A stretch of DNA of 64,000 nt from Leptolyngbya sp. SIOISBB (GCA_010671905.1 JAAHII010000001.1:3720001-3784000); one strand, 5' to 3'; counted from the stretch's first letter, positions 34,062 to 42,964 are shown. Notes: generated by a model not told the origin, from the sequence alone. Program-made: numbers and translations.

Positions 34062-34148
34062 CGCTACCCTGTTAACTCTATTGAACAATCTGCCGATCTC
34101 GATTCTACGGGTCTTTATGATCCAAAGGACGAAATAATAATGTCTTTT

Positions 34149-34153
34149 GGAGG
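34149..34153 (+). promoter_or_regulatory. Shine-Dalgarno GGAGG that sets the psaK start
   Basis: GGAGG is eight bases before the TTG at 34162. The other in-frame TTG (34147) overlaps it and cannot use it, so translation should begin at 34162. Confidence 0.65.
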
Positions 34154-34161
34154 CCGTATCC

Positions 34162-34437
34162 TTGATTGCTTCTTCTTTCTCGGTTTTAGCGCAAGCTGCT
34201 CCCAGTACTCCAGTTTGGTCTTTTCAAACGGCGCTGATCATGATTACCTGCAATCTATTCGTGATTGCGATTGGTCGCTATGCCATTCAAAAACCAGGTG
34301 CTGGCCCGACTTTGCCTTTTAGTCTGCCGGGATTGTTCGATGGCTTTGGCGTCCCTGAACTCTTGGCCACTGCCAGCCTGGGTCATATCTTGGGAGCTGG
34401 CATGATTCTCGGGTTGGGCAACGCCGGCCTGTTGTAA
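34162..34437 (+). CDS. psaK: Photosystem I reaction centre subunit PsaK
   Basis: A 91-residue thylakoid protein at the periphery of photosystem I, with two transmembrane helices that bind chlorophyll and help take up phycobilisome energy. Conserved parts: FQTALIMITCNLFVIAIGRYAIQ (helix 1, in part), a short stromal loop, GLFDGFGVPELLATASLGHILGAG and MILGLGNAGLL (helix 2). No ATG is available in frame; TTG 34162, placed eight bases after GGAGG, gives a size close to other PsaK proteins. It is divergent from trpF with ~100 bases between the starts, where the promoter must lie. Confidence 0.92.
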   Translation: MIASSFSVLAQAAPSTPVWSFQTALIMITCNLFVIAIGRYAIQKPGAGPTLPFSLPGLFDGFGVPELLATASLGHILGAGMILGLGNAGLL

Positions 34438-34609
34438 CTTGTGCCTATCCGAATCTGGTCAGGCTAGTGATTGCTCGGCGGATATTTCACCAGTCTGATC
34501 AGGGTGTTCGTCACCAGTCTACCGAATGCCTCCGGCTAAAATAGAGACTGCCTCCAAGGTTTAAGGTCTTGCAGGCACTACTTTTTATCGTTCACGATTG
34601 GCTAAAACT

Positions 34610-35809
34610 ATGCGGTCTGGCTGGCGCGTCGGCTCCATTTTAGGAATTCCTCTCTATCTCGATACCTCTTGGTTCGTGATTGTTTTGCTGGTGACTTTTG
34701 TCTATGGCAGCAATCCTATGTGGCAACAAAGCTGGGGAGATGTGGCGTGGCTGGTGGGCCTCAGCATGGCCTTATTGCTGTTTGGTTCCGTGCTGCTGCA
34801 TGAACTGGGCCACAGTCTTGTGGCCAAATCCCAAGGCATTAAGGTGAATTCGATTACTTTGTTCCTATTTGGGGGCATCGCGGCCATTGATCAAGAATCG
34901 AAAACTCCAGGACAGGCTTTCCAAGTCGCGATCGCTGGCCCGGCAGTGAGTCTGGGACTCTATGTTGTGCTGACGCTGGCCGTGGCGGTGTTATCTCTAC
35001 CTGCCCCGGTGGCCGTCCTCTTTGCCAATGTGGCGCAAATCAATCTAGTGCTGACAGTGTTTAATCTGATTCCAGGGTTGCCGCTGGACGGTGGACAGGT
35101 GCTTAAAGCGGCAGTCTGGAAGGCGACCGATAGTCGCATCAAGGGCGTACGCTGGGCGGCAAGAACGGGACAAACCTTGGGATGGGTAGCCGTGGGTGGT
35201 GGTTTGCTGGCCTACTTAGCTCAGCCTAGCCTTGATCTGATCTGGATCGTCCTGATTGGTGGATTTGCGATTCGTAATGCCTCGAACTATGGGCGAGTGG
35301 CGGACTTTCAAGAAACTCTGTCAGAATTGACAGCTGCCGATGCCATGGCCCGCGATTTTCGGGTTTTAGACGCGAATATGACCCTGCGGGAATTTGCCGA
35401 TGAGTATTTGTTGCAATCGACGCGAGCCCCGGTTTACCTAGCCGCGTCCGATGGCCGCTATCGGGGATTAGTGAAAATTGAAGACGTCCGAGATGTCGAA
35501 CGCAGTCAATGGGAAACCCAAAAACTGATCGATATTGCCCGTTCACTGACGTCAGTGACCAACGTTCGTGAGACGACTTCTTTGGCAGAGGTAATTGTGT
35601 TGCTTGAGCAGCAAGCGCTGTCTCGCTTAATTGTGCTAACGCCTGCAGACGCTGTTGCTGGTGTGATTGACCGGGGTGAGGTGGTACGAGCCTTGGGCAA
35701 AAAAATGAATCTTGCCATCTCGGATAATGTGATTCAGCGTATCAAGGATGAGGGCGAATATCCGCCGGGCCTCAAGTTGCCTGCTTTGGCGAAGAGTCTA
35801 CAGGAATAG
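34610..35809 (+). CDS. Site-2 protease family zinc metallopeptidase with CBS domains
   Basis: A 399-residue intramembrane protease. MRSGWRVGSILGIPLYLDTS is the usual N-terminus, so ATG 34610 is used rather than the TTG at 34598. Zinc ligands: HELGH at 64-68 and the downstream Asp in LPLDGGQVL; five or six transmembrane segments fill residues 20-225. The C-terminal half (about 235-370) holds two CBS motifs (TAADAMARDFRVLDANMTL; APVYLAASDGRYRGLVKIEDV), which in this M50 subgroup probably sense nucleotides. Targets in cyanobacteria may be membrane-bound regulators (inference). Its last 38 bases overlap the end of the convergent lipoate-ligase-like gene. Confidence 0.9.
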   Translation: MRSGWRVGSILGIPLYLDTSWFVIVLLVTFVYGSNPMWQQSWGDVAWLVGLSMALLLFGSVLLHELGHSLVAKSQGIKVNSITLFLFGGIAAIDQESKTPGQAFQVAIAGPAVSLGLYVVLTLAVAVLSLPAPVAVLFANVAQINLVLTVFNLIPGLPLDGGQVLKAAVWKATDSRIKGVRWAARTGQTLGWVAVGGGLLAYLAQPSLDLIWIVLIGGFAIRNASNYGRVADFQETLSELTAADAMARDFRVLDANMTLREFADEYLLQSTRAPVYLAASDGRYRGLVKIEDVRDVERSQWETQKLIDIARSLTSVTNVRETTSLAEVIVLLEQQALSRLIVLTPADAVAGVIDRGEVVRALGKKMNLAISDNVIQRIKDEGEYPPGLKLPALAKSLQE

Positions 35810-36554
35810 CGAAGCGGGCCGATCTCGCCGCAATCTCAGTTTGTTCGAGTGGACTCAGCGGTTGCGGTGTGAACTCAATCTGCAGCGATCGCATGAGCTC
35901 CGCTTGAATCAATTCTTCTAACGTTTCTAGAAATTGGTCATGAGGCTGGGCTGGAATGGTTGACGGGCGGTGTTGAGGTGGCATGGCGTCGGTGCCGAAG
36001 ACTTGCTGATAAAGTGTCGGTTCAGGCCAGAGCTGGATAGAACCGTGTTGCAGCAGGTAGCGATCACGCCGCAATTGAGCACTCCCGATCAGCTTCTCCC
36101 CTGATGCAGTGACCAAGTCGGCTGGCGTAGACAAGGCGAAGCAATTGTCTTGGTAACGATAACTGTGACCTGCAGTGCCATAGTCAAGCGGTACCTCTAG
36201 GCGCTGCCAGGCGCTAATGAGCGCATTGCAAATTTGTTGATAAGCGTCCTGCCGCTTGCCCACGAGGGGTAAGACAATTGCATAGGTCAAATCTCCTTGA
36301 TGCAATACTGCTCTGCCCCCAGTAGGACGCCTGACCAGCTCAACAGTTTGGCTTTGCCAAGTTAAGTGTTGCCAATGTTGAGGCCACTGCTTTTGGTGAT
36401 ACCCCAAGGAGATGCTGGCAGTTGACCACCGATAAAACCTCAAGATGGGCGGCTGGTTGTCGTCAATCAGCTGGTCTAGCATCCAGCTATCGATAGCCAT
36501 ATGGCTTGCCCCAGCAGCCGTCATTGATGGAATCAAGCGCCCCTGACGGTTCAT
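35772..36554 (-). CDS. Lipoate-protein ligase A / LipM-like protein
   Basis: A 260-residue member of the biotin/lipoate ligase fold family. Motifs: LRFYRWSTASISLGYHQ, RRPTGGRAVLHQGDLTYAIV (lipoyl-AMP or acyl binding), and ASGEKLIGSAQLRRDRYLLQHGSI with the conserved Lys. A Cys in DNCFALSTPADL sits where LipM octanoyltransferases have their nucleophile, so the enzyme may transfer octanoyl groups rather than ligate lipoate; sequence alone does not decide. The 3' end overlaps the site-2 protease gene tail to tail by 38 bases. Confidence 0.8.
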   Translation of the reverse strand: MNRQGRLIPSMTAAGASHMAIDSWMLDQLIDDNQPPILRFYRWSTASISLGYHQKQWPQHWQHLTWQSQTVELVRRPTGGRAVLHQGDLTYAIVLPLVGKRQDAYQQICNALISAWQRLEVPLDYGTAGHSYRYQDNCFALSTPADLVTASGEKLIGSAQLRRDRYLLQHGSIQLWPEPTLYQQVFGTDAMPPQHRPSTIPAQPHDQFLETLEELIQAELMRSLQIEFTPQPLSPLEQTEIAARSARFAIPVDSSPKQAT

Positions 36555-36596
36555 GCAAGTTTTGGTTCTGAACCAGGTATCCGCGACAGCACCAGG

Positions 36597-37073
36597 CTAA
36601 GCGCCATATTCCGCCTGTAGGGCTTCATCGTTGTCGTCGGCAATCGTGGCCACAATCGTCATTAATCGCGAAATTTCTCCTGGTGAAATATCGGCTAGAG
36701 GACGGCTAGCGAGCACCACAACTTTATTACCGAGGATCCCGAAGCAAGCTTCGAAGGTTTCACTACAATTCATTTCCAAAAGATGGCGCATGAGTTGTGG
36801 CTCATTCTTAGCAGGAAGGGATAGTACCGATGACCAAACAGTCAAAATATCTGCGTCACTGCTACCCGTGAGCTGTACAAACACACCGACGCTGCCATAC
36901 TTGAATTTCCATAATGTGCCTTGGTCACTATGGCTGACCATGGCACTGTCGTCTTGTTCGAGACTACTAATGACCGTCTCAATCACTTCAACATGATTGG
37001 CGGTGACGGTCGTGTCATCACCGTTCTCAGAGATGGTGGTCAAAGTTTCTAAGCCAAGCGGTGTCGCTGTCAT
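36597..37073 (-). CDS. YbjN domain-containing protein
   Basis: A 158-residue protein resembling the YbjN/type III chaperone-like fold (DUF1821-type in cyanobacteria). The segments MVSHSDQGTLWKFKYGSVGVFV, LLEMNCSETFEACFGI and VVVLASRPLADISPGEISRL show the usual beta-hairpin then helix pattern. These proteins are thought to act as small chaperone-like or stress factors, without a known reaction. ATG 37073 is chosen over a TTG two codons upstream. It is leftward, upstream of the lipoate-ligase-like gene by 42 bases, and may form a unit with it. Confidence 0.65.
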   Translation of the reverse strand: MTATPLGLETLTTISENGDDTTVTANHVEVIETVISSLEQDDSAMVSHSDQGTLWKFKYGSVGVFVQLTGSSDADILTVWSSVLSLPAKNEPQLMRHLLEMNCSETFEACFGILGNKVVVLASRPLADISPGEISRLMTIVATIADDNDEALQAEYGA

Positions 37074-37161
37074 CTTCAATGTCGTCTATACACTGCTGCT
37101 CCAAATCTAACCGCTGTTTTGTCCAGCGCAAAGAGGTTGGGCGGAATTTCTTAATTTAGTT

Positions 37162-37277
37162 GCTAGGGTCTGTCATTATTTAGCGGTCAAAGCCTTTCTG
37201 CCAAGGAACGACAGCCCCTAGTCTGTTGAGTGAATGCGGGCGCGGGTGTGTTTAGCTCCAAAGATTTCTGGGATTAA
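37162..37277 (+). repeat. Dispersed repeat family 2, copy interrupted by IS
   Basis: Homologous to 22525-22646. It has CTAGGGTCTGTC (37163-37174) and GACAGCCCCTAG (37210-37221) as hairpin arms, TGAATGCGGGCGCGG, and CTGGG followed by ATTAA, where the IS begins. The missing tail TTGATG resumes after the IS at 38426. Confidence 0.75.
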
Positions 37278-38420
37278 CAGGACTTACGCATTGACAAAAT
37301 CACCAAAACCATAATTCAAGCGTTGCTACCCATCAGCGGTGCTTGGAGGATGAACTGTCGAGCGACCTCTTGATAGAGGTAACGTTGCAGCGCATACCAG
37401 TTGCCTAACTGTTGGTGCCAGACTTGCAACTCCAACTCGACAAAGGCGCGCAGGGCGCAGAAGATATGGGTGTGAATAGCTTCCTTTAAGCGCACCCGAA
37501 AGCGTTTGAGGGCACACAACTGTTTCCCGGCCCGGTGAAAACATTCAATGCCCCAGTGTTGGGTGTGCAATTGCTCAAAGTCAGCCGCAGTGGCTGCTTC
37601 TAGCGCCTCAGGGTCAGGCAAGTACAAGGCATAGTACCGACACGATTCGTTTTTGAAGCGCTGGCAAAAGACCTTGACTCGCCCAACTCCCTTAAGATAG
37701 ACCAGCCTCCCAGAGTCTGGAATGGCTAACGTGTCTACTCGTTGATAAGCCTGATGAGGTGTTAAACGCACCAGTCGATTCTTGGCAACGCCGACTAAAA
37801 ATCCCGTCTGGTCGTCTTTGAGCACATTGAGATTGGCCTTGGCGGCATACCAAGTATCGCTCGTGACGGCGCGAGGACGCAGCCCCCACGGCCCCACCTC
37901 CTGCCACATTTCCTGAAAGTATTGGTTTTTAGTTTTCCCCTCCGCTTTGTCATAAAGCCGGTAGTTAATCGGCACTCGCAAGCCATTGAGGCTGGTGTAG
38001 TAAAGTGTGACCAGTGAAAGTCCCAGCACCGGCTGGGCGGCTTTACTGCTCCAGAAATAGCCCAACAGAGCGGTCGCTTTTCGCTGCGCATAAGGCTTTT
38101 CCAGCACGGTATCGTCCACGCTCACAACACCGCCGACTAAATCAATCCAGCCTTGAGAGACGAACTCGTTCAACAGATCCTTCGGCTCGTAGCGCTCTCG
38201 GCACAGAAAGCGATTGACGCTGTCGTGGGACACCGTTTTGAGGATCTCAGCCAGTTCGCAACAGCCGGAACCTTGCGGTTGGGCTAGCAGATAGCGGACG
38301 TAGAGGTTGAGCGTGCAGTGCGCTGTGGAAGGTTTGGTCAGAATCCGCAACGGAATAGGTTATTCAATATCTTTGATTCTCAACCCATACATTCATTCCG
38401 CTGTCAATGCGTAACTCCTG
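37278..38420 (-). mobile_element. Complete insertion sequence, 1143 bp
   Basis: The terminal inverted repeats are 19 bases with one mismatch: CAGGACTTACGCATTGACA (37278-37296) and, reversed, CAGGAGTTACGCATTGACA (38402-38420). A perfect 5-base target duplication ATTAA flanks it (37273-37277 and 38421-38425). It holds one intact DDE transposase gene on the minus strand. The near-perfect ends, intact gene and duplication indicate recent insertion. The family is probably within the IS4/IS701 superfamily; I cannot fix the subgroup. Confidence 0.92.
37316..38350 (-). CDS. DDE transposase (IS4/IS701-like)
   Basis: A 344-residue transposase that fills most of the IS. The catalytic triad is seen as Asp in VSVDDTVLEKPYA, Asp in AVTSDTWYAAKANL, and Glu in WGIECFHRAGKQL (the YREK-like region). 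The N-terminus (SHDSVNRFLCRERYEPKDLL) matches the DNA-binding part of cyanobacterial IS4-superfamily transposases. The only usable start is TTG 38350, because an in-frame stop lies nine bases before it. The frame is intact, so the element may be active. Confidence 0.88.
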   Translation of the reverse strand: MRILTKPSTAHCTLNLYVRYLLAQPQGSGCCELAEILKTVSHDSVNRFLCRERYEPKDLLNEFVSQGWIDLVGGVVSVDDTVLEKPYAQRKATALLGYFWSSKAAQPVLGLSLVTLYYTSLNGLRVPINYRLYDKAEGKTKNQYFQEMWQEVGPWGLRPRAVTSDTWYAAKANLNVLKDDQTGFLVGVAKNRLVRLTPHQAYQRVDTLAIPDSGRLVYLKGVGRVKVFCQRFKNESCRYYALYLPDPEALEAATAADFEQLHTQHWGIECFHRAGKQLCALKRFRVRLKEAIHTHIFCALRAFVELELQVWHQQLGNWYALQRYLYQEVARQFILQAPLMGSNA

Positions 38421-38548
38421 ATTAATTGATGCCGCGCCCGCAGACAACGCCGATAGCTGTTAGCAGCAGGATCGGCAGGTTTTAACAAATGATGGAGCCT
38501 GAATCGCCACGATGGCTACCGATCACTTAGATTCAGCCAGGTCGGCGC

Positions 38549-39013
38549 CTAGAAGGGAATATCGTCGTAATCGACATCGGTTGCTGGCTCCGTCGGTGCC
38601 ACCGGTGGGGCCGCTTGCGATCTTGCAGGAGGCGTACTCGGGGCTACGGCTGGGGCTGGAGCGCCCGCGCTCGGCATCGGGGCCGGTTGAGCCATCGTCA
38701 TGGCACCCAAGTCAGCAATGCGATGGACTCGCTGTGCGGTCATTTCTGCCCGCTTTTCTTTAAAGCCTTCAGGCCGATCAACGGTATTCATCCCCAGGCG
38801 ACCTTCTAACAAAACGCGATCGCCAGTTTGATAGCGCTCTTGCATTTCTTGCGCTAAGTTGCCCCACCCAATGACCTTGATTTGCTGCGCTGGATCATCA
38901 TCGCGCAATCCTGGAAAAGCGACCGTCATTTCGGCGATCGCGGTTTGATTGTCTTGGGTGTAGCGTAACTGAGGGGCGGCAATAATTTCCGCCATCAACA
39001 TGCAATGGTTCAT
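38549..39013 (-). CDS. ssb: Single-stranded DNA-binding protein
   Basis: A 154-residue SSB with an OB fold (about 1-105: MNHCMLMAEIIAAPQLRYTQ, AEMTVAFPGLRDDDP, VIGWGNLAQEMQERYQTGDRVLLEG), a proline/alanine-rich linker (about 108-143) and the acidic tip DYDDIPF that recruits partner proteins. This short N-terminal form is the second, cyanobacterial-type SSB. Its ATG overlaps the stop of the upstream sugar nucleotidyltransferase gene in an ATGA (39010-39013), so translation is probably coupled. Confidence 0.88.
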   Translation of the reverse strand: MNHCMLMAEIIAAPQLRYTQDNQTAIAEMTVAFPGLRDDDPAQQIKVIGWGNLAQEMQERYQTGDRVLLEGRLGMNTVDRPEGFKEKRAEMTAQRVHRIADLGAMTMAQPAPMPSAGAPAPAVAPSTPPARSQAAPPVAPTEPATDVDYDDIPF

Positions 39014-41553
39014 AATGCTGTCTCCTGAGGAATTGGGTGAATACCCTGTTCTTGCTCGATAAAGGTCAACACTTTTTGACGATATTCATTGAGTTTTTCG
39101 TCAACCCATTCACGATCTTCGCTGTTGGCATAAATATGCACTAAAGGTTCCCCAGCATCCGGTAAGACCAATATCCAGCCATCGCTGGCGGGGTCGAGTA
39201 CTTTCACTCCGTCAACCAACTCTAGCTGGTCAGCCGGATGGGTTTCTACCATATGACGCATCAATGCCCCTTTGGCGGTCCAAGGGCAGCGTAACGTTTG
39301 CATCCGGTGAGAAATGCGGGGTAATTCGGCCCAAATCTGCCCCAGGGTATGTTCCTGAATGGTCAGCATTTCAATAATTTTGGCAATACAGAACATGGCA
39401 TCAAAGCCCGGATGCATCTGCGGGAAGATGAAGCCCATGTCGCTGCTGCCACCCAAGACGACATTTTCGTTTTCCTGACAGGCTTCCATCAGCGCTGTGG
39501 GATTGACTTTGGTGCGAATGACATTGCCGTCATGGCGGCGAGCAATGTGTTCGATCGCCCCGGTGGCATGTACTGGCACCACCACAGTGCCGCGAGGATT
39601 CGCCGTTAGCACCATGTGAGTCACGAGCGCGGTTAACGTTTCACCCCGAATGGGTGTGCCGACCTCATCAACCAGGACAAACTGTTCTCCATTAGCCGAA
39701 ACTTGGACACCAAAGGTCGCTTGTAAGGCTTGGACAACCTGCCCTAACTGCCCTAGCATAGCCTCTCGATCAGCGGCAGTCGGGGCACTCTGGCTCAAAC
39801 TGGCGTTTAATACGACAGCATCGCAATCACATTTGGCGAGCAGTCGGGGTAAGACTGCCCCCGATACGGCGTAAACGTAGTCGATGACTACTTTCGAGTT
39901 GCTGCTGCGGACCGCCTCGACGTTGAGATGTTCCTCAAAGGCCGTACTGTACGCTTCGATGATGCGGCTGGGATACGTTACGGTCCCGATCTCGTGGATG
40001 GGCGATCGCCGCAAGTCTTCTTTGAAGTAAGCCCCTTCAATTTTCTTTTCTTTGCCTTTCGGAATATCGATACCGTTTTCGTCAAAGAACTCAATGAGGA
40101 TGTGATCGGGGCGATCAGGATGCAACCGGACATGAATACCGCCATTCACTCCCAAGGTTGGCATAATGGCGCGAGCGAGCGGAATGGCAGTGGCTTCCAG
40201 GTTTTGAATATTGATGCCGACCGACATCAAACCCGAAATCAGCGATCTCGATACCATGCGCGAGATGCTGCGCTGGTCACGCGATACCGTAACGTTTGTC
40301 CCTGACTTCAGCGTCGAGCCATAAGCAGCTCCCAGTTTCACTGCAAACTCAGGGGTGATATCAATGTTGGCTAAACCTGCTACACCCCGCTGACCAAATA
40401 AATTACGCTGCGCCATATTGCCCCAAATCAAATTGATATTCAAAGTTGCACCCGACTCGATTTGCTTATTGGGCCACACTCTCACCTTTGGACTGATTTG
40501 CGCTTCTTCACCGACTGTGGTTAAGGCTCCAATGACCGCTCCTTCGAGGACTTGGGCTCGACGATCGACTCGCGCCCCGCGTGAGATGACGCAAGCTTGC
40601 AGAAACGCTTCTTCACCGATAATGGCACCATTCCACACCACAGCTCGTTCAAGCTGAGCATCATTGCCAATCGTGACGTTGTCACCCACGATGGTGCCAG
40701 AGTTGAGTTTGACTTGTGCCCCGATGCGACAATTGTCGCCAATGATGACCGGTGGCTGAATTTTAACGGTCGGGTCAATTTCGGTATTTTGTCCGACGCG
40801 AATGCCAGGAGATTGTTCGGGGTAGTAATCGAGATAGACATCAACTTTCTGATCTAAGGCGTCGTACTGGGCATCTCGATAGGCATCAAGATGGCCGACA
40901 TCACACCAATACCCCTCCGCGACATACCCAAACATGGGTTCATCCTTGTCTAAGAGCAAGGGAAAAAGATCTTTAGAAAAGTCTGTTTCTTGATTCGCTG
41001 GCAAATATTTTAAAACTTCCGGCTCCAGGATATAAGTGCCGGTGTTGACGGTATCGGAAAAAATTTCGCTGGTCGATGGCTTTTCTAAGAACCGCTTAAT
41101 CCGATTATCTTGATCGGTAATGACCACCCCAAACTCGACTGGGTTAGGGACATGGGCTAACACCAGCGTGGCTTTCGAGCCTTTCGCTTTGTGAAAGCGG
41201 ACGGCTTCTTGTAAATCAAAATCGGTGATGCCATCGCCGCTAATCACGATAAAGGTATCGTCCAACAGCTCGGCAATATTTTTGACACAACCAGCAGTGC
41301 CTAGGGGCTGATCTTCTTCAACGGCATAGGTCATGCGAACGCCAAAATTACTGCCGTCCTGAAAGTAATCTCGCATCACGTCAGGTAAGTAGTAGAGCGT
41401 GGCGATGACCTCGTCGACGCCGTTCCGCTTGAGGAGGTTGATGATGTGTTCGGCAATGGGGCGGTTCATAACCGGCACCATCGGCTTGGGTAGGTCACAG
41501 GTAAGTGGTCGCAGGCGGGTCCCAGAACCGCCGGCCATCAAAACTGCACGCAT
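39010..41553 (-). CDS. Sugar-1-phosphate nucleotidyltransferase fused to a degenerate phosphohexomutase domain
   Basis: An 847-residue protein. ATG 41553 follows AGGAGG (41559-41564) and gives MRAVLMAGGSGTRLRPLTCD, the start of the NTP-transferase domain (about 1-235; GGSGTRLRP, DLPKPMVPV, VNTGTYIL); it probably makes a GDP- or similar NDP-sugar. A hexapeptide left-handed beta-helix follows (about 255-370; NCRIGAQVKLNSG). The last ~450 residues look like phosphomannomutase/phosphoglucomutase, but the active-site Ser loop (TASHNP) is replaced by GVNGGIHVRLHPDRP, the metal loop DGDGDR by SANGEQ, and the GEMSGH loop by GGSSDMGF. So the mutase half is probably not catalytic. It was annotated elsewhere as mannose-1-phosphate guanylyltransferase by this architecture; the sugar is unproven. 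Confidence 0.85.
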   Translation of the reverse strand: MRAVLMAGGSGTRLRPLTCDLPKPMVPVMNRPIAEHIINLLKRNGVDEVIATLYYLPDVMRDYFQDGSNFGVRMTYAVEEDQPLGTAGCVKNIAELLDDTFIVISGDGITDFDLQEAVRFHKAKGSKATLVLAHVPNPVEFGVVITDQDNRIKRFLEKPSTSEIFSDTVNTGTYILEPEVLKYLPANQETDFSKDLFPLLLDKDEPMFGYVAEGYWCDVGHLDAYRDAQYDALDQKVDVYLDYYPEQSPGIRVGQNTEIDPTVKIQPPVIIGDNCRIGAQVKLNSGTIVGDNVTIGNDAQLERAVVWNGAIIGEEAFLQACVISRGARVDRRAQVLEGAVIGALTTVGEEAQISPKVRVWPNKQIESGATLNINLIWGNMAQRNLFGQRGVAGLANIDITPEFAVKLGAAYGSTLKSGTNVTVSRDQRSISRMVSRSLISGLMSVGINIQNLEATAIPLARAIMPTLGVNGGIHVRLHPDRPDHILIEFFDENGIDIPKGKEKKIEGAYFKEDLRRSPIHEIGTVTYPSRIIEAYSTAFEEHLNVEAVRSSNSKVVIDYVYAVSGAVLPRLLAKCDCDAVVLNASLSQSAPTAADREAMLGQLGQVVQALQATFGVQVSANGEQFVLVDEVGTPIRGETLTALVTHMVLTANPRGTVVVPVHATGAIEHIARRHDGNVIRTKVNPTALMEACQENENVVLGGSSDMGFIFPQMHPGFDAMFCIAKIIEMLTIQEHTLGQIWAELPRISHRMQTLRCPWTAKGALMRHMVETHPADQLELVDGVKVLDPASDGWILVLPDAGEPLVHIYANSEDREWVDEKLNEYRQKVLTFIEQEQGIHPIPQETAL

Positions 41554-41940
41554 TAGATCCTCCTCGTACTCAAAAGGAATTGTCGTCGACAACTAAAAAT
41601 GTCAGTGAATAATCGAGATCGCTGCTTTGTGAACGCCTAGGCTGGTACCAAAGCCACAACTTTGCGGCATCCCATACCGCATCGTCTACCTTTATCAATA
41701 AGTTCACATCTACCGATCTACCGAATAGCATAAATGGCTGCTCATCACCGTCGTCGCCATGACGGGAAATCTCACCACTCATATTGCGGTTGACAGCAAA
41801 TCTGTCTGGGGCGGGATGAACACCGCCAGCCTCCCAAAATGGTTATTGCTTATCGGTAGACCGCTCTCGGTTACTGTAGTCGTATCGTTGTTATTTTAAA
41901 GGGTGAGGTTACATCTCCCCTAACAAGGTGAGCTGAGGTT
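41554..41940. other. Divergent intergenic region, no gene seen
   Basis: About 390 bases between the nucleotidyltransferase gene (leftward) and a small conserved gene (rightward). GGTGAGGTTA and GGTGAGCTGAGGTTA occur close together just before 41941. No other structure is clear. Confidence 0.45.
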
Positions 41941-42123
41941 ATGGAAACACTGTTTGTATTGGCATTGGCGATCGCTTACAGCACCGGAGCCTGGCGGTTT
42001 TGGAGTGGCTTTCAAAGAACTAACTTTAGTCAAAATAAAGTTAACTTAACGCTGCTGTGGCCGATTTACTTTGTTGCCAACAAGTCTTACCGAGAAAATT
42101 TCAATAAGGCTCTCAAGGGCTAG
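41941..42123 (+). CDS. Small conserved cyanobacterial membrane protein
   Basis: A 60-residue protein, METLFVLALAIAYSTGAWRF and so on. It has one N-terminal hydrophobic helix, then WSGFQRTNFSQNKVNLTLLW and a basic end (NKSYRENFNKALKG). I recognise the pattern as a conserved cyanobacterial hypothetical; no function is known. AAGGTGAGCTGAGG before ATG 41941 supplies a ribosome-binding site. Confidence 0.65.
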   Translation: METLFVLALAIAYSTGAWRFWSGFQRTNFSQNKVNLTLLWPIYFVANKSYRENFNKALKG

Positions 42124-42277
42124 GATATTGGGGCCTTGACCTAGGGCAGCCGAGGGGCATTGGATTCTGGTTCTGCGCGCTGACTTGGAGAGAGTGGTTT
42201 TAAGCTTTCTCGGTTAAGGCAGTGTCGAAGTTTCATCTCAGAGCCCTGTCATTGTTTTTATCAATCTCAAATTGCTT

Positions 42278-42964
42278 ATGGTTTCGACTGGTTTGCCTGA
42301 ACGGCTGGATGCGGTTGCCGAACGCTACGATCGCGAGTATCGCGGGGAATCAGTTGAGGTGCCAGAGTCAGTAGAGGCTCTGCCCATTTTTCAAGATTGG
42401 GTGGCGGGCAAGTTATCGTCGCGTCTCGCATCGCCCTTTTGGGACATGGCGAAGCCCAAAAAGTTGCAGAATTGCCTTGACTTGGGCGCTGGGGGCAGTT
42501 TTTTGTTTTATCCCTGCTGGCGCGAGTGGGATGCCCGGTTTTACGGGCAAGACATCAGTGGCGCAATTTGTGATCTGGTAAATGCTCGCGGGTCGCAGCT
42601 CAATTCCAAGCTCTATAAGGGCATGCGACAGGCGGCGGCGCACCAACTCGATGTCTATGAACTAGGTCAGTTTGATCTAGCGATCGCGACTGGCGTGAGT
42701 TGCTACTACGAATGGGACTATTGGTACAACGTCTTGTTTTCGGTCAAAAAAGTTCTTAAACCGGGCTGTCCGTTTATTTTCGATGTGATTGATCCGGATC
42801 GTCCTTTAGCCGAGGATTGGGCCATCTTAGAAATGTATTTAGGGGCCGAGGTGGAACTCATGTCGATCGCTGACTGGAAACGCCGCTTGAAGTCAGCTGG
42901 TGTCAGCATTAAGAAGGAACAGGAAGGAGAACTGTTCCATCTCTTTAAGGTTGTGTTGAGTTAA
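42278..42964 (+). CDS. SAM-dependent methyltransferase
   Basis: A 228-residue class I methyltransferase. Motif I is LDLGAGGSFLFYP (about residues 70-82), motif II YGQDISGAICDLV, motif IV FDLAIATGVSCYYEWDYW, then VKKVLKPGCPFIFDVIDPD. The substrate is unknown. ATG 42278 is used rather than a TTG two codons before. Its stop overlaps the cobK start by one base (TAATG), which suggests coupled expression with the corrin pathway gene, although a role in cobalamin synthesis is not shown. Confidence 0.78.
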   Translation: MVSTGLPERLDAVAERYDREYRGESVEVPESVEALPIFQDWVAGKLSSRLASPFWDMAKPKKLQNCLDLGAGGSFLFYPCWREWDARFYGQDISGAICDLVNARGSQLNSKLYKGMRQAAAHQLDVYELGQFDLAIATGVSCYYEWDYWYNVLFSVKKVLKPGCPFIFDVIDPDRPLAEDWAILEMYLGAEVELMSIADWKRRLKSAGVSIKKEQEGELFHLFKVVLS

